Assembly (NCBI GenBank): GCA_021613535.1
Contig: CP075496.1
Coordinates: 1,364,001 to 1,428,000, forward strand
Length of the DNA stretch: 64,000 nt
From: Adineta vaga
Lineage: Eukaryota; Rotifera
Direction: 5' to 3'
Part shown: positions 37,722 to 49,085 of the stretch, one piece after another
How positions within the stretch are numbered: the first letter of the stretch is position 1
How the letters are laid out: each line of letters begins with the position of its first letter
The notes under the pieces: model-generated
What the model was told of the DNA's origin: nothing
Databases searched by the model: none
Seen by the model: the letters and a program-made list of their open reading frames with translations, nothing else
Made by a program: the position numbers and the translations under genes

Positions 37722-39742
37722 TTAAGCTGTGACTTGCTGTTGTTGTTGTTGTTGTTGATAGTGTGCCATCGCTGCTTCTTGCTGGGAATGATAGAATTTA
37801 TGTCCGGTTGCTTCTGTATGATGGTGTACAAATTGACTTCTTGGTGATCTAAATTGAATATACATTAGTGAAATTTGAGATAATAATAGAAGAAGAAGAG
37901 AAACATACTCAAGAAGTGCAGCTGGACATGGTTCAACTTCTTTTTGCGTATATTCTGTTCTGTACATGGTAGCATCGTCAAATGGTGCTGATGATTGATA
38001 TGCAACACCATTTGGTTTGAATGATGGTTGTGGACCGCCAGGATGAGGAATATAATGACCTAATCAATGAATACTTAGTTAAAAACAAAGCAACGAATCT
38101 TTATCTCTTTATTTTACCTTTATATGTGGACATGCCTTCGAATGGCACATTTGGTGGTGCATAACCAGATTGTGCTCGAATCGCTGGTGGTCGTCCTCCA
38201 GGCCATTTACGAAAATCACCACCATAGGTTGTACTACCATCGAATTTTGCATCAACAGCATGTCGTTCGACTGGTTTAACAGCATTGACTTTCGCCAATG
38301 GTTTAGGTGTAAATTCTGAATTGTACATTGTATTCATATCCATTTCACCTGCTTTTGGTCGATATTCATCTGGTTTATGTGTTTGAATTGGTTGAACTTC
38401 CCATCGTTTGAAATCAGTTTTATTTGTTGTTTGATCATCAAAACGAGCATTTGATTGATAGCCTTGATTTTCTGGCTTCATCGATCGTGCTGGATTACCT
38501 AAAATGATTTCCAATACAATATTAATTAGTTTTTTTTTCTATTAAATTTTTACCTTCTTTTAGTGTAAAATCTTTTTTATGTGTTGTCAATGAATCTAAA
38601 CTGGCTTTATTTGGCATATATTCTTCTCGAGTACGTTGAAAACGTTCCTGCTGTGGATGACGAATATAATCTGCTCGATATCCAGTACGATCATCGAATG
38701 GTTCTTGCGATTGCATAACAGCATGATCAGGTCGAATAGCTTGACGCATAGCTGCTTGATGTTTCAAATAATCTGTTGAATAAGTACTTTCACCTTTGAA
38801 TGGATCCGATGAAGCAACCTTTATAGGAATTAGACAAATTAATAAAAACCTAAACAATAAATAAAATGACAACATACATATCCACCATCATGTCGAATTG
38901 GTTCTGTTCGATTAGCTTCCCATTTACGATAATCACCTATGAAAAAGTAAATGATTGATATTCAATATGAAGAAAAAATATTGACATACTTTTGTATGTT
39001 GGATCTCCTTCAAATGGAGCGGAAACAATTTTTTGAGCTTGATGTTTAATTAATTTTGCTCGTTCACCACCCTTGGCTAAAATTAAAATAAACAGATATT
39101 TATAGAAGAAAAAGAAATGTTTGCTTTATTTTTCACTTACGTGTGTATTCCTTATTATAACTTGTCAAAGAATCGAATTCACCACGTGGAACATAAACTT
39201 CTTCTGGCTTAAATGAGCGTGGTTTTTCCATTGAATGTTTAATGTAATCATGTCTAACATTTCATGTGATAAGTAAATCTTCTTTTCTTTTCAACTGATT
39301 AATAAAACAACAACTTACTTGTGTGTTGTTTCATCTTCTAATGGTGCAGTATTTGTTTGTAAAGCATAATCAGGTTTAAATGATTCTCTTACACCACTTT
39401 CACGTGGAACGAATTCTGAACGATATTCAGTTACAGCACATGGTTGATCACTTTTACCAACAATACCATAGGGACGATGTGGACAACGATGTTTACTACA
39501 AACATAATGAAATGCTGTTAGCAAAAAAACTGATAAATTAAATAAGTCGCTTTTGTTTTTCTTCGTATTAGAGAAAGAATTACGCAGTTATTATATTTTC
39601 CTTAATGCATCGTTGAATAAAAATAAATTAGATGTAAATATTCTTTGAAAGTTTTCTTAATATCCATGACAACAAACAGATGTTTCGATCTAACAAATAC
39701 ATACCCGCATGTACAAATTTGACAAATACATTGTTTAGTCAT
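37722..39742 (-). CDS. SAXO1: Stabilizer of axonemal microtubules (SAXO, FAM154) homologue
   Basis: Nine exons on the minus strand: 39742-39705, 39495-39319, 39253-39141, 39076-38990, 38936-38878, 38818-38554, 38498-38118, 38059-37909, 37848-37722; 465 aa, phases close; human SAXO1 is 474 aa. The N-terminus has the family Cys motif (CICQICTCGKHRCPHRP), needed for ciliary targeting in vertebrates. About a dozen microtubule-binding Mn-type repeats follow, each with a F(D/E)..(S/T)(T/M)Y..(D/E)(F/Y) core, for example FDGSTTYGGDFRKW, FKGESTYSTDY, FDDRTGYRADY and FDDQTTNKTDF. SAXO proteins decorate axonemal, centriolar and cytoskeletal microtubules. The C-terminus ends in a polyglutamine run encoded by CAA/CAG repeats, absent from vertebrate SAXO. 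SAXO1 versus SAXO2 cannot be separated. Divergent from the mL28 gene. Confidence 0.92.
37737..37757 (-). repeat. CAA/CAG repeat coding polyglutamine
   Basis: Short trinucleotide repeat giving a run of eight glutamines at the SAXO C-terminus. Confidence 0.8.
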
Positions 39743-40578
39743 GATGATTGATTGAGAAGGTTTAAAAAAATAGATTAAACGTTCAAATCGAAAAATTAAT
39801 ATTCACGATAATGATAATATCTATTGGAATTGTAAGACTCGTTCGTATCCTTCAATAATCAATACACATCTGAAGAGGAAAAAAAAAATGAAAGGATATG
39901 AGATAGAAAGATCTCTTTTCCTAAGATGTATATGTGTATATTCGGTTTTTAAATGAATGTTGGTATGTATATACATATAGTTTGCGTTACGACGACGACG
40001 ACGACAACGACGGCGGCAGGAAAGGCAAATGATAAGAGGATTTTAATTTCTCTTTTGTGTTGTATGCTACAGATGGTAACTGAAACAGTCACAGCATTTT
40101 GTGTTGCATGGCAATGGACATTAAAATGTAAACACCATTTAAAATGATAAAAATGATATTTTAAAAAGAATTTATCTCAAATAATGTCGTAGATTTACAC
40201 GTAATTATTCACAATCTATAAACCACAGGAAATATCTTGATTTTTAGAGCATTAGCATTAACTGTTTATGTACGCCATCTATGATATGAACTATACAAAG
40301 TTCGATCGATCTAAAGAGAAGATTAAAAATATTATATGTAATCTTCATTAACAATAATTGATCCGCTATAGATTCAGATAACTTTGAATACATTTGATTC
40401 TACAACAAATATTATTTTGAATATTATATTGAATTATAGACGGCATCTAGTTAGAAGATTTCCATTGGGTAGTTCCATCTCATACATATAGCCGGTGTGG
40501 TGTGGTATAGAGAGAGTAAAGTTTCCACAAGAAAATCGACATCGATTTTTCAGAACAGTATATCTTTTGAAAATAAAT
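39743..40578. other. Divergent promoter region SAXO/mL28
   Basis: About 0.8 kb between divergent starts, with an ACG-rich triplet run near 39988-40020. No coding signal. Confidence 0.45.
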
Positions 40579-41815
40579 ATGGCTAATCGTTGGAAATATA
40601 TGGGACATGAGATTGGAGTATGTTTTATCTTTCTCTATTTGGATAATTTCTATGAATTTATTTCTATAGGGTTGGGTGGCAACAAATCCAGAACCCGCTC
40701 AAAGACTTGTCTTTCGACTCGAAAAACATAAATGGAAAGGAAATGGACAATATGCTCGTTTACCTGATCATTATAAACAACGTGCTATTGAACATCTCTA
40801 TGGAGATAAAGAAGATGTTCATGATGTACGAGACAAACGAAAATTTATTGTTAATCATGAAACGGGTGTTTGGTATGAAATTAACATTCGAATGAATATC
40901 TATCATTGAATTCTGTATATTTAGGACTCGTACACAACATGTACCAGTCACTGTTGTACCAACAGTACAAGCAGATCAAGGTTTATGGGGTGGAGAAGGT
41001 GTGTTGATTGGATATGAGGATGGAGTTGTGAAAGATGATTATTAGTAAGATTAAAAAATTTTCTTTCATTTTTATTCTATTTTCAATCTCTTCTTTTAGT
41101 CGGTGCTTTGTCACAGTGCCTAAACTAATGAAATTACTATTCTATAGCGAAATTCTTGATCAACATTATGCTGTTTGTGTTACACGACGTACAGTAGCAA
41201 AAATTGAAGAAGCAACAACCTTTGATCATTATATTCTTAAAGTATAATTTAAATAGAAGAGGAAGAGAAATAGACTTCATAATTATTCTTATTCTTAGAC
41301 TCCCCTTCAAGATCTTAATTCCAAATTTGGTTTCGATCTACGTCGACAAATGTTACATAAATTAGTTAATAATGGTGAACATCTCTGGGCAAATGATTCT
41401 GAAAAACGTTCGATTCTCTTTGAAAAATACAAACAATATCAAATACCTGTAAGTTTAATATCTTGAGAGACTGTTTTACAGTTGAAATATTTAATTTTTA
41501 CAGAAAGAAGAAATCGATTGGATTGGTTTGTTACCTGATGAAGCATTAGAAAAACTTGAAAAAGAAGAAGATGAAACATATAAACAATCTATTCGACCAT
41601 GGAAAGATTTATTTCGTGAATCATTAATTAGTGAACTTTCACGACGACAAAGAAATAATGAACCAATTGATATAACACCAGTATCATCAAAACCGTAGGC
41701 TATCTTTTGTTCTTTTTTTTCAACTTTCTTATATTAATTTTTCTTTACTTCGTATATTTTCAGAATGCCAAAAACCTTAAAAGAAAAGGTAATTAATAAA
41801 CTATGGGGATCATGA
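40579..41815 (+). CDS. MRPL28: Mitochondrial large-subunit ribosomal protein mL28
   Basis: Seven exons: 40579-40617, 40670-40872, 40925-41044, 41100-41241, 41299-41448, 41504-41694, 41764-41815; 298 aa, phases close; human mL28 is 256 aa. The vertebrate signatures are present in order: RLPDHYKQRAIEHLYG, GLWGGEGVLIGYEDG, YSEILDQHYAVCVTRRTVAKIEEA, FDHYILKTPLQDLNSKFGFDLRRQML, then the IPKEEIDWIGLLPDEALEK segment and a charged C-terminal helix. It is a structural protein of the 39S mitoribosomal subunit. The coding start follows homology (MANRWKYM...); another upstream in-frame codon is not needed. A polyadenylation signal lies at 41892-41897, and the next gene is convergent only 109 bp away. Confidence 0.93.
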
Positions 41816-41891
41816 TATATGCACTTCTAATTTTGTTTTTCTTCACTTTTTCATCGCATATTCGTATGCCTGTAGTATTTGTTTGTTTTTT

Positions 41892-41897
41892 AATAAA
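41892..41897 (+). terminator. Polyadenylation signal
   Basis: AATAAA 77 bp after the mL28 stop codon; likely cleavage signal for that transcript. Confidence 0.6.
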
Positions 41898-41923
41898 AAG
41901 AAAAAGATAATTTTGAACTTATT

Positions 41924-42877
41924 TTACAAAAGCAACACATTCCAACATTTATAGAATAGTTCAAGAATTTTCTTACGAAACGCTTTTGATACGATCAAAT
42001 AAATATAACAATTGATTGCTGGTAAAATAAATATTAAAATATAGAATATATGTTGAAGAAGTTGCTCGAAAGCTTGTTCTCGACTATTTCGAGTTTGAAA
42101 TAATGTAATTTGTTGATAAATATTTCGAATTGCTGTTGGAGAATTAAAAACAACATAGAAAGCTATCTCCGACAAACCCATAAGAGTAAATTGACGATCT
42201 TTTGATCGATGATTGTTCCTTATAATATACGCAGCATTGGTTGGTCTAACGCGTACTTCACGAATATTTTTTAATGTCATGGTGGTTAGTACGATTGAAA
42301 GAAATAATGGAATAAGAAAACCGATCACGAGATTACTATAAGAAATAACAGTCATGTAAACATTGGAGTTAGTATAACATACGTAATAACTTAAATTTAA
42401 TTGAACAATATCAATTTTTACAAGAAGATGAGTATGACACAATAAAATAACACATGTCACTCCTGCAATAGACCAATAAGCTAAACGTTGAGTACTTCGT
42501 TGTCTAATCAATACATTTGATGATGTCACAATTACTCGATCAATTGCAACCAAAATTAAATAATATCGAGATAACATCACAAATATTGTTGTAAAATAAT
42601 AAGCAATTTTACAACGAGCAATGTTATTTAGCATATAATCAAAATCAGATATATTTAATATAACCAATGGTAAGACAATGATAAAAAGAATACACAAATT
42701 AACAAGACTTATTGCTATAAAATAGATGGAACTTGGATTTTGTCGCAAGGGTTTTTGAGCAAATACAATACAATTCATAAGATTACCAATAATACCAACA
42801 CTTAACAAAATAATTCCACTGATAATATACAATTGATTTTGAATTTGTCTATAATAATTAATTATTCCAGTATCCAT
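41924..42877 (-). CDS. Rhodopsin-type (class A) G-protein-coupled receptor
   Basis: Intronless 317-residue protein with seven hydrophobic segments. TM1 carries GNLMN (N1.50 position), TM2 SLVNL with the usual Asp replaced by Asn, the TM3 cysteine (IARCKIAYY), an AIDRV motif at the DRY position, a loop cysteine (YVCYTN), TM5, TM6 and TM7 ending PAINCYIYLIVSKAFR in place of NPxxY. The layout is like the small-peptide/FMRFamide-type receptors, which occur as large intronless families in some lophotrochozoans. The very short N-terminus and missing TM2 aspartate suggest a divergent orphan receptor. Ligand unknown. The structure is intact, so it is probably functional. Confidence 0.85.
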   Translation of the reverse strand: MDTGIINYYRQIQNQLYIISGIILLSVGIIGNLMNCIVFAQKPLRQNPSSIYFIAISLVNLCILFIIVLPLVILNISDFDYMLNNIARCKIAYYFTTIFVMLSRYYLILVAIDRVIVTSSNVLIRQRSTQRLAYWSIAGVTCVILLCHTHLLVKIDIVQLNLSYYVCYTNSNVYMTVISYSNLVIGFLIPLFLSIVLTTMTLKNIREVRVRPTNAAYIIRNNHRSKDRQFTLMGLSEIAFYVVFNSPTAIRNIYQQITLFQTRNSREQAFEQLLQHIFYILIFILPAINCYIYLIVSKAFRKKILELFYKCWNVLLL

Positions 42878-43410
42878 AGAAGATGTTATGTCGCGTATTT
42901 AAATCGACATACAAACAAAATGTTTTGACAATTATTTACGTTTTTTTCTTGATAATTAGCTTATAATTATTATGAGATTTGTTCAAAGTACATAACTCTT
43001 TCATCTAGATAGTTCATGACTATAGAAGAAGTCTGAATCAATGAGTAAAGATGCATTGGAAGCCGCTTCTGGCAAACAAATAATTATTGAAGGATGGCAT
43101 TTTAATTACAATAATCTTTTACATAGATAAATGTCCTTTCTCTTTACTTCGGGAACTATATGAGCAAAAAATAAGTCATTTCGATATTTTCATTTATGAT
43201 GTTGATTTTCTGAACAACAAATTATAAACCGTTTTCATGTAATATTCGAGATCAAAACAGTACGATGATGAACGTATACTACTGTTTACAGGTATATACT
43301 AAATTTGTACTCATCCGCTTGAGTTTCTTCAATTTATTCGTTCAAACCCAGTTGCTTCGCAACACATATAGAGTTACTGATTAAATCAGAAAATATTTCT
43401 TCAAAAATGT
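42878..43410. other. Spacer upstream of receptor
   Basis: No feature recognised; likely includes the receptor promoter. Confidence 0.4.
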
Positions 43411-44400
43411 GATGATCGTTGTCGACGAGTTTATTTGTAAGCTATAAACAGCACATTGTTATTGTCCATTTGATAAATATTCTTGAAATCAATCAACAAC
43501 TTCGAACAAATGATACTGAACATTGTTGGATACATTTACATAATGTTGCTATGAAACGATTACGTGAAGTTCATTTACTTATTGATGAATTAAGAATACG
43601 TTTACGTTAATTACATATTTTTATGGTACGTTGTATTGATTCAGATCAAATACAAAGACGAAGAAATCTAATAATTCAACAACAGAATTTAGTTAATTTT
43701 AAAGTTTGTTTTTATCTCTTAGATTATTACTGCTAGCACATCTTATTTAAGTTTTTATATTTGCGAAACAATTCAATCCGAAACAGCTAGTTCAGAATTA
43801 TCATCAAAAGATCCATTGAGAACAATTATAATTGAAGAGTAATTTTCTTTCTTCTATTTGATTTGAAATATTTCATTAAATAAAAGAATTAAATATCGAA
43901 ATCAAATTGAACAACAATTAAAAACATTAGTTGATGTTGAAAACATGAAAGCAATATTTGTACATACAAAGTAATTGTTATATTTTAATGATGTTTATTT
44001 CTTAAATTATTGTTTTTGTAAACAACATTGGTAGAATTTGTCTTACTACATTCTACACGTCAAACAGTTAATCCATCTGAATTGTTAATTGACCAAATTG
44101 TAAAATCCGCAATATCACATACAAATATTCTCTCTGATGTTTATTTTGCTGCTGAATTTCGATAAAGAATATTTATTTTTGTCGATTTTTTCAAAGAAAA
44201 TTCTTTCTGAAGAATAATAAATCATAGAATAATTCTTTAAAGATGTGAACGATCAGCAGCATTACAACGTGTTGAACATCTTCGTTTATATATGTTTTCC
44301 GTTGATATTCAAATCAAATGCGAGATCATGAACGTGGTTGATTTGAAGAACATCGTGATATTTTACTTCATCTAGGTCAATGATAGAGTAAACAATGGTA
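43411..44400 (+). pseudogene. Decayed multi-exon gene, unknown family
   Basis: A series of plus-strand coding-like blocks separated by intron-like gaps: 43419-43610; a block starting after TCTCTTAG near 43725 (TASTSYLSFYICETIQSETA); a block near 43887-43972 (YRNQIEQQLKTLVDVENMKAIFVHT); one near 44040-44165 (STRQTVNPSELLIDQIVK, then FAAEFR and a stop); and one near 44241-44385 (CERSAALQRVEHLRLYMFSVD, then in another frame HERGRFEEHRDILLHLGQ). Adjacent blocks do not join in phase, and stops or frameshifts interrupt at least twice. I read it as the degraded remains of one alpha-helical protein gene. I do not recognise the family. Confidence 0.5.
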
Positions 44401-44637
44401 TTAAAACTTCTTTTGTTATTTTCTCTTTAAGTTTTTAGCAGCAATTTATTCCTTACTACAACAATGATTATCTGATATAAAATGACAATATTTAACAATA
44501 AATAGCATATTACTATTGAAGAATTGGTTTTGTTAATTGTAGAAATACAGAACAGGTACCAATTGGCCAATGTAAGGTGAATATTAAGAAAAGAAGTTGT
44601 TTTCTTCATTTTTTCTTTTCAGTACATGTCTTTGTAG

Positions 44638-44823
44638 TAGTAGAAATAATATTACATTAGAACCAATTCAAGAACAACGAACACCAGTCCCCATCACCAT
44701 CATCTCATCCTTCTCTATGTCATCAAGGTTTTTTTAATGATTTCTCAAACAGACTTTATTTCACTGATGGTGTCGAATTGAAAAAAGATGATTCAAATGA
44801 ATCGATCAATTGATGATAGTTTT
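44638..44823 (+). pseudogene. Duplicated fragment of the CLHC1-locus 3' end
   Basis: This segment matches the reverse complement of about 61450-61690 (3' part of the CLHC1 locus) at high identity, running through the stop codon region (ATCAATTGATGATAGT) and then diverging on both sides. Relative to that copy it lacks roughly 45 bp in the Ser/Pro-rich stretch and is frameshifted, so its own frame stops early. The downstream part, if read in the other frame, still gives the same ending (FFNDFSNRLYFTD...ELKKDDSNESIN). It is a partial DNA-level duplication, not a retrocopy of a full transcript. Confidence 0.75.
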
Positions 44824-45400
44824 CATTATTGGAAATTTTGCAAATTCTTTTTAGTGTTTCACTTACTATTTTACATGATACATTTATGATTTTCACATAT
44901 GATGAATAATGAGCACAAGAAGTTCAATATTTCAATTCATTTTTTAACAACAATTAATCACCCAGTACAGTTTTGTCAGAATTTGTAATACTGTTTGATT
45001 CTTATTTAAAAATCTTGAGGATGTGGCTGGTAAGTACACAAATAATGAAACATAACAAGAAAAGGGTCAAATATTCGTATCTATAAACTAAGTGCATCCT
45101 CTTTAACAAAATTCGAACTATGGACCTATAGTTCCTATCTGTCAGGATGTTATCTATAATGGATGGACGATCATTTGTTATTTTTCGTCTCTCCTTTAAA
45201 TGTTTATGTCATTGTTTTCTTTTTTAATGAAACAAACGTTTTTTTTCTGAATAAAAGTCTTTCATATTTTAACCGAATAAACATCAAATTTTTCTTTTCA
45301 TGCAAATCGAGTCTAAACACGATCTCCAACTTTTTCGTTTGAATGCATCGTGTACATTTTTGTTGTTACCATTTTCTCAATAATTTTTCTCTTTAGTTGG
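44824..45400. other. Spacer
   Basis: AT-rich, no recognisable feature before the hairpin element at 45406. Confidence 0.4.
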
Positions 45401-45405
45401 TATAT

Positions 45406-45687
45406 CCCAGGTCGAACTCACCCTGTCGGATCCGATGTGAATTCGCCGGAAGTTGCCGAAATCCTGGCAACAGGATTCCGATATGCGGTTCCGGATGTCG
45501 GAAAGTGTCAGATTCTCAGAGGTTTCAATAGGATCCTAGTTATTCCGACATCCGATGTCTTTTTTGTCGGAATCCTGTTGCCAAGATTCCGGTAACTTCT
45601 GACAACTTCCGTCGAATTCCCCATTGGATTCGATAAGATCCGATAGTTTTTTCGCCGGAATCCGGCTGTCGGATCGAATCACCTGGG
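45406..45687. mobile_element. 282 bp palindromic MITE-like element
   Basis: A GC-richer island bounded by CCCAGGT at the left (45406-45412) and its complement ACCTGGG at the right (45681-45687). The two halves form one long imperfect hairpin: the left half contains GAAGTTGCCGAAATCCTGGC then AACAGGATTCCGA, and the right half contains the near-perfect complement of both. TAT flanks each end, a possible target-site duplication. No coding capacity. The structure fits a non-autonomous DNA transposon (foldback MITE). A related shorter copy lies at 60667-60784. Confidence 0.75.
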
Positions 45688-46197
45688 TATGTAATGTTGT
45701 TTTTCTCGTTTCAGCTGACTGCTCTTATATTCTATCCTTATGTTTTCTTCGTTCTTTTCGATGTCTGAATCAGGCGACTTTTTGCATCAGCTTTTTCTCT
45801 GAGTATAAAAATACGTAAATTATACCAAGGATGTTATTTCTCAGAAAGAGAAATGAAGAAAGATGTATTTGCGCCAGTTCTAACATCTCTCTTACAAGAA
45901 GTCATCGTCCTAGTGCTATTTACGCAAGTATGAATATCCATATGAATTGCAAAATAGGTCCTTTGATTCTATACTGTGAGTAAAAGAGCTCCGCAATAAT
46001 TTTCAAAAGGTATTGAGTAATTTATATACTATGTTAGCTACATTTTGGCTATTTACAGATGTACATTTGCTTATTTTATGTATAATAGACAATATAAACT
46101 TTCTTTTCTTTTCAGATAAAACACTAGTGAGATATTCAGTCATAATAAAAATAAAGCATCAACAAAACGTGTTTTTATTCTAACCACAAGAAGTATA
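45688..46197. other. 5' region of zinc-finger gene
   Basis: Non-coding; a strong polypyrimidine tract and acceptor (TTCTTTTCTTTTCAG, ending at 46115) indicate a spliced 5' UTR for the gene starting at 46198. Confidence 0.45.
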
Positions 46198-48633
46198 ATG
46201 TCGTTATCAATGGCTTGCTCTCGTCTCGTCTTGTTTGACTGTGACAACGACCGACTCAGTCTTTTCACAGATCATGACACGCTTATTTCGCAGATTCCAT
46301 CAAACTGTGAATATCATCTCCACTGGGATGATAGCAAGCTATTTATGGTTTCCATATTAGATTCATTTGTTTCTAAACGATCTAATATTCGTCTCAAACC
46401 ATCATATGATAGTCAATCGAAAACTGATGTCAATAAAAAACTCATTAAAGATCTCGATGATCACGTGAATGTTTTTCGATTTATTCTATTAGTACATGGT
46501 AGAGAACAAAATTATAGACCAGTACTCGATCGTATCGCGAAAGAATATGGACAGTATAAAATGGAGTTGTTTCCTATTGATCCACCGTTTCATCAATATT
46601 TAGAAAAAATTATTATTGCAGTTAAAAACGAACAGTTGCAAATGCCGGTTTTCAATGAATATCGAAATAACCAGAAATTTTCTTCGTCATTAGTTGACAG
46701 TCTACGCAGTTACGATGCAACAGAAGCATATGTTACAGAATGGACTGCAATAAAACAGCTGACAAAAAAAGAACAAAGAAATTTGACTGCTGATTACAAT
46801 GATATGCATTATGGAGATACATCCCAGTTGGATACGACAAATGTTTTCGATGATGAAGATGAAGAATTAGTTTTCGACTATCGATTGGCTCTCAACAACA
46901 GCGAAACACAACCTTCAAAACCTGATACTGGTTCGGCTAGATCCTGTAGTTCTAGTCAATATCCAAATACCAAATATGCTCCATCTATACCATCAATGAA
47001 TCAGGCGGACAGAATACTTTCTTGTCTTAAATGTTCTAGGAAATTCAGATGCATTTGTGACTTATTATGCCATTGCGATGCTAGTCACGATAATTTTGAC
47101 TATGCATCTCTGATAAATTCGGCAACGTTACCCTTAACTTCAAAATTATTTATGGGAACATCATCAAATAAGAAAAAGATTAAAAATATTTCCGGCAAGA
47201 GACAATTTGTCTGCGCTCAATGTTCAATTACTTTTCATGTTTTCGTTAAACCGAACGGATATAATGCTATTCGATTTATATTATCGAATTTCTCCAGTAA
47301 TAGTAAATTGCTAGTTAGTAATCAAAATCAAATGAACGCGATTCAAAAATCGTCCGAAAATGTGAAACAGAAACCATTGATCCCTTCAGCACAAGCCCAG
47401 AAAGTAGTACACATTAACAATGTTACTAAAAGTCTTACAAACAATTATTTTCGCTCTACTGCGTTCAAAACTACTACGTCAATAAGTTCTCCGATCAATT
47501 CATTGGTAGATATAAAATGTCCATTTAACACAAAAGAGACAAACAGTACAAAAAGTAAACCATTTTCTTGCTGGCAATGCACCAAGAAATTTGAGTCTGT
47601 TGGTGGACGTTTAAATCATTTTATTAATAAACATGCTACGTTATTTCAATATAAAGCTACTCTAGCCAAACAACTGTATAACCCGAATATAAAGATAACA
47701 ACTAATTCTCACAAACAGTGTTATTGTTGTTGGAATTGTTCAAAAACATTCGAATGCTTCCCGACTGTTTTATCGCATTTTGTTTCGAAACATGCCGTTT
47801 CATTGTTACGTTCCGAACACGATCCTTCAAGCCTTCTTGAAAATGAAATATTTAAAGCACAAGAAAAATCGAATAATGGAAAGTCTACGATATGTCCAAC
47901 TACGAACGTGTTTAGTTACTCACACTGCACACAACCAGAGAAATCAGTCAACGATCATCGAAGTCACTTCATCGGCGAATGTATTCTACCTGGTCCAGCT
48001 ATCTCTATCACTACATCAATTCCTTCATATAGTCAAGTAGTTGCAACACAAGCTGCAGTGGAAAATACAATCAGTCTAAATAGCTTTAAGCAAAATCCAA
48101 AACGTTGCTCGTACTGCCCCAAGACATTCAAATCATCTGGTGCCTGTAAAAGTCATACTGAATCCAAGCATTCTAAATCCATTGCTTCAGATTCTGCCAA
48201 AGCAACAAGTTCTTTAAATAGTCCAGCGACATCAGTACAAAACACATTAACAACTACGAAACCAGCTGCTACTTTTGTAGCACAATCTGTTTCCTGTTCG
48301 TACTGCTCCAAGACATTCAAATCACCTAGTGCTTGTGAAAGTCATACCAAAGCGAAGCATTCTGTGTGCAAAGCAACATGCAAATTGTACCATTCCAGGA
48401 CATTCAAGCCATCTAGCGCTTATAAAAATGATGTCAATGTTGAACTTTCGAAAGTTGTTTCATCGAAATCTGCGGCATCGTCAAGTCTCTTGAATCATCA
48501 AATGGCAGAAATACAAAAGTATTCTGGATACACAGAATACGTTCCTAATTCTACGCATCAAGCTTATTATTATTGGTGTTGGTCCCAATCATTCGGGTGT
48601 GATTATACTTTCGAAAAACTATTCCAATACTAA
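46198..48633 (+). CDS. Intronless multi-zinc-finger protein, lineage-specific
   Basis: 811-residue open frame without introns. Residues 1-150 look like a globular domain: a start LVLFDCDNDRLSLF, a middle SKTDVNKKLIKDL and FILLVHGREQNYRPVLDRIAKEYG recall the Rossmann-like layout of NYN/PIN-type domains, but the usual acidic pair in the GREQ turn is absent; this is a weak inference. The rest holds C2H2-type fingers spaced by Ser/Thr-rich linkers. Finger-like units start near residues 278 (CLKCSRKF), 467 (CWQCTKKF), 513 (CCWNCSKTF), 638 (CSYCPKTF) and 699 (CSYCSKTF); others have lost one or more ligands (CAQCSITF, HSRTFKPSSAYK, CWSQSFG). Likely a nucleic-acid-binding protein. The spacing H-x4-H or H-x3-H varies. 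No orthologue recognised. Confidence 0.75.
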   Translation: MSLSMACSRLVLFDCDNDRLSLFTDHDTLISQIPSNCEYHLHWDDSKLFMVSILDSFVSKRSNIRLKPSYDSQSKTDVNKKLIKDLDDHVNVFRFILLVHGREQNYRPVLDRIAKEYGQYKMELFPIDPPFHQYLEKIIIAVKNEQLQMPVFNEYRNNQKFSSSLVDSLRSYDATEAYVTEWTAIKQLTKKEQRNLTADYNDMHYGDTSQLDTTNVFDDEDEELVFDYRLALNNSETQPSKPDTGSARSCSSSQYPNTKYAPSIPSMNQADRILSCLKCSRKFRCICDLLCHCDASHDNFDYASLINSATLPLTSKLFMGTSSNKKKIKNISGKRQFVCAQCSITFHVFVKPNGYNAIRFILSNFSSNSKLLVSNQNQMNAIQKSSENVKQKPLIPSAQAQKVVHINNVTKSLTNNYFRSTAFKTTTSISSPINSLVDIKCPFNTKETNSTKSKPFSCWQCTKKFESVGGRLNHFINKHATLFQYKATLAKQLYNPNIKITTNSHKQCYCCWNCSKTFECFPTVLSHFVSKHAVSLLRSEHDPSSLLENEIFKAQEKSNNGKSTICPTTNVFSYSHCTQPEKSVNDHRSHFIGECILPGPAISITTSIPSYSQVVATQAAVENTISLNSFKQNPKRCSYCPKTFKSSGACKSHTESKHSKSIASDSAKATSSLNSPATSVQNTLTTTKPAATFVAQSVSCSYCSKTFKSPSACESHTKAKHSVCKATCKLYHSRTFKPSSAYKNDVNVELSKVVSSKSAASSSLLNHQMAEIQKYSGYTEYVPNSTHQAYYYWCWSQSFGCDYTFEKLFQY

Positions 48634-49085
48634 CCAATCTATATCTTCAATCTCTTCCGCCGATTTTTCAGACAAAAAGCAAGAACAAACAGAGAGAATA
48701 AAAGGTCTGAAAGTGATAATATTACATAATATATTATTACGATGCTCTGTTGAATAATTGTGTCATTTACTATTATTAAAACTACAAAATTTGACCAATA
48801 CAGTATTATGATATGCTTAAGGGTAGGAATAAAATCACAACTTTTCAGATAAGATAGACGTTCCTTTCATAGAATCGTGGAATATAAGGATAGGAAAATC
48901 AAGTTCCAATGTTATAATCAGTCCATTATACACACTATCGATAAACACAAAGCTCATATCAATTATCCGAACAAAAACTAAGTATATTATAAGCTATATT
49001 TATTCTCTTATACTAATAAACATATTACGAGAATTACATATAGTGAGAGAAAAAAGGAAGCATTCCCCATCGTATCGATTTACAG
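48634..49085. other. Spacer between convergent genes
   Basis: 3' flanks of two convergent genes; no feature recognised. Confidence 0.4.

Noticed and set aside
47780-48040. Plus-strand open frame inside the zinc-finger gene
   Set aside because: Out-of-frame shadow of a well supported coding sequence.
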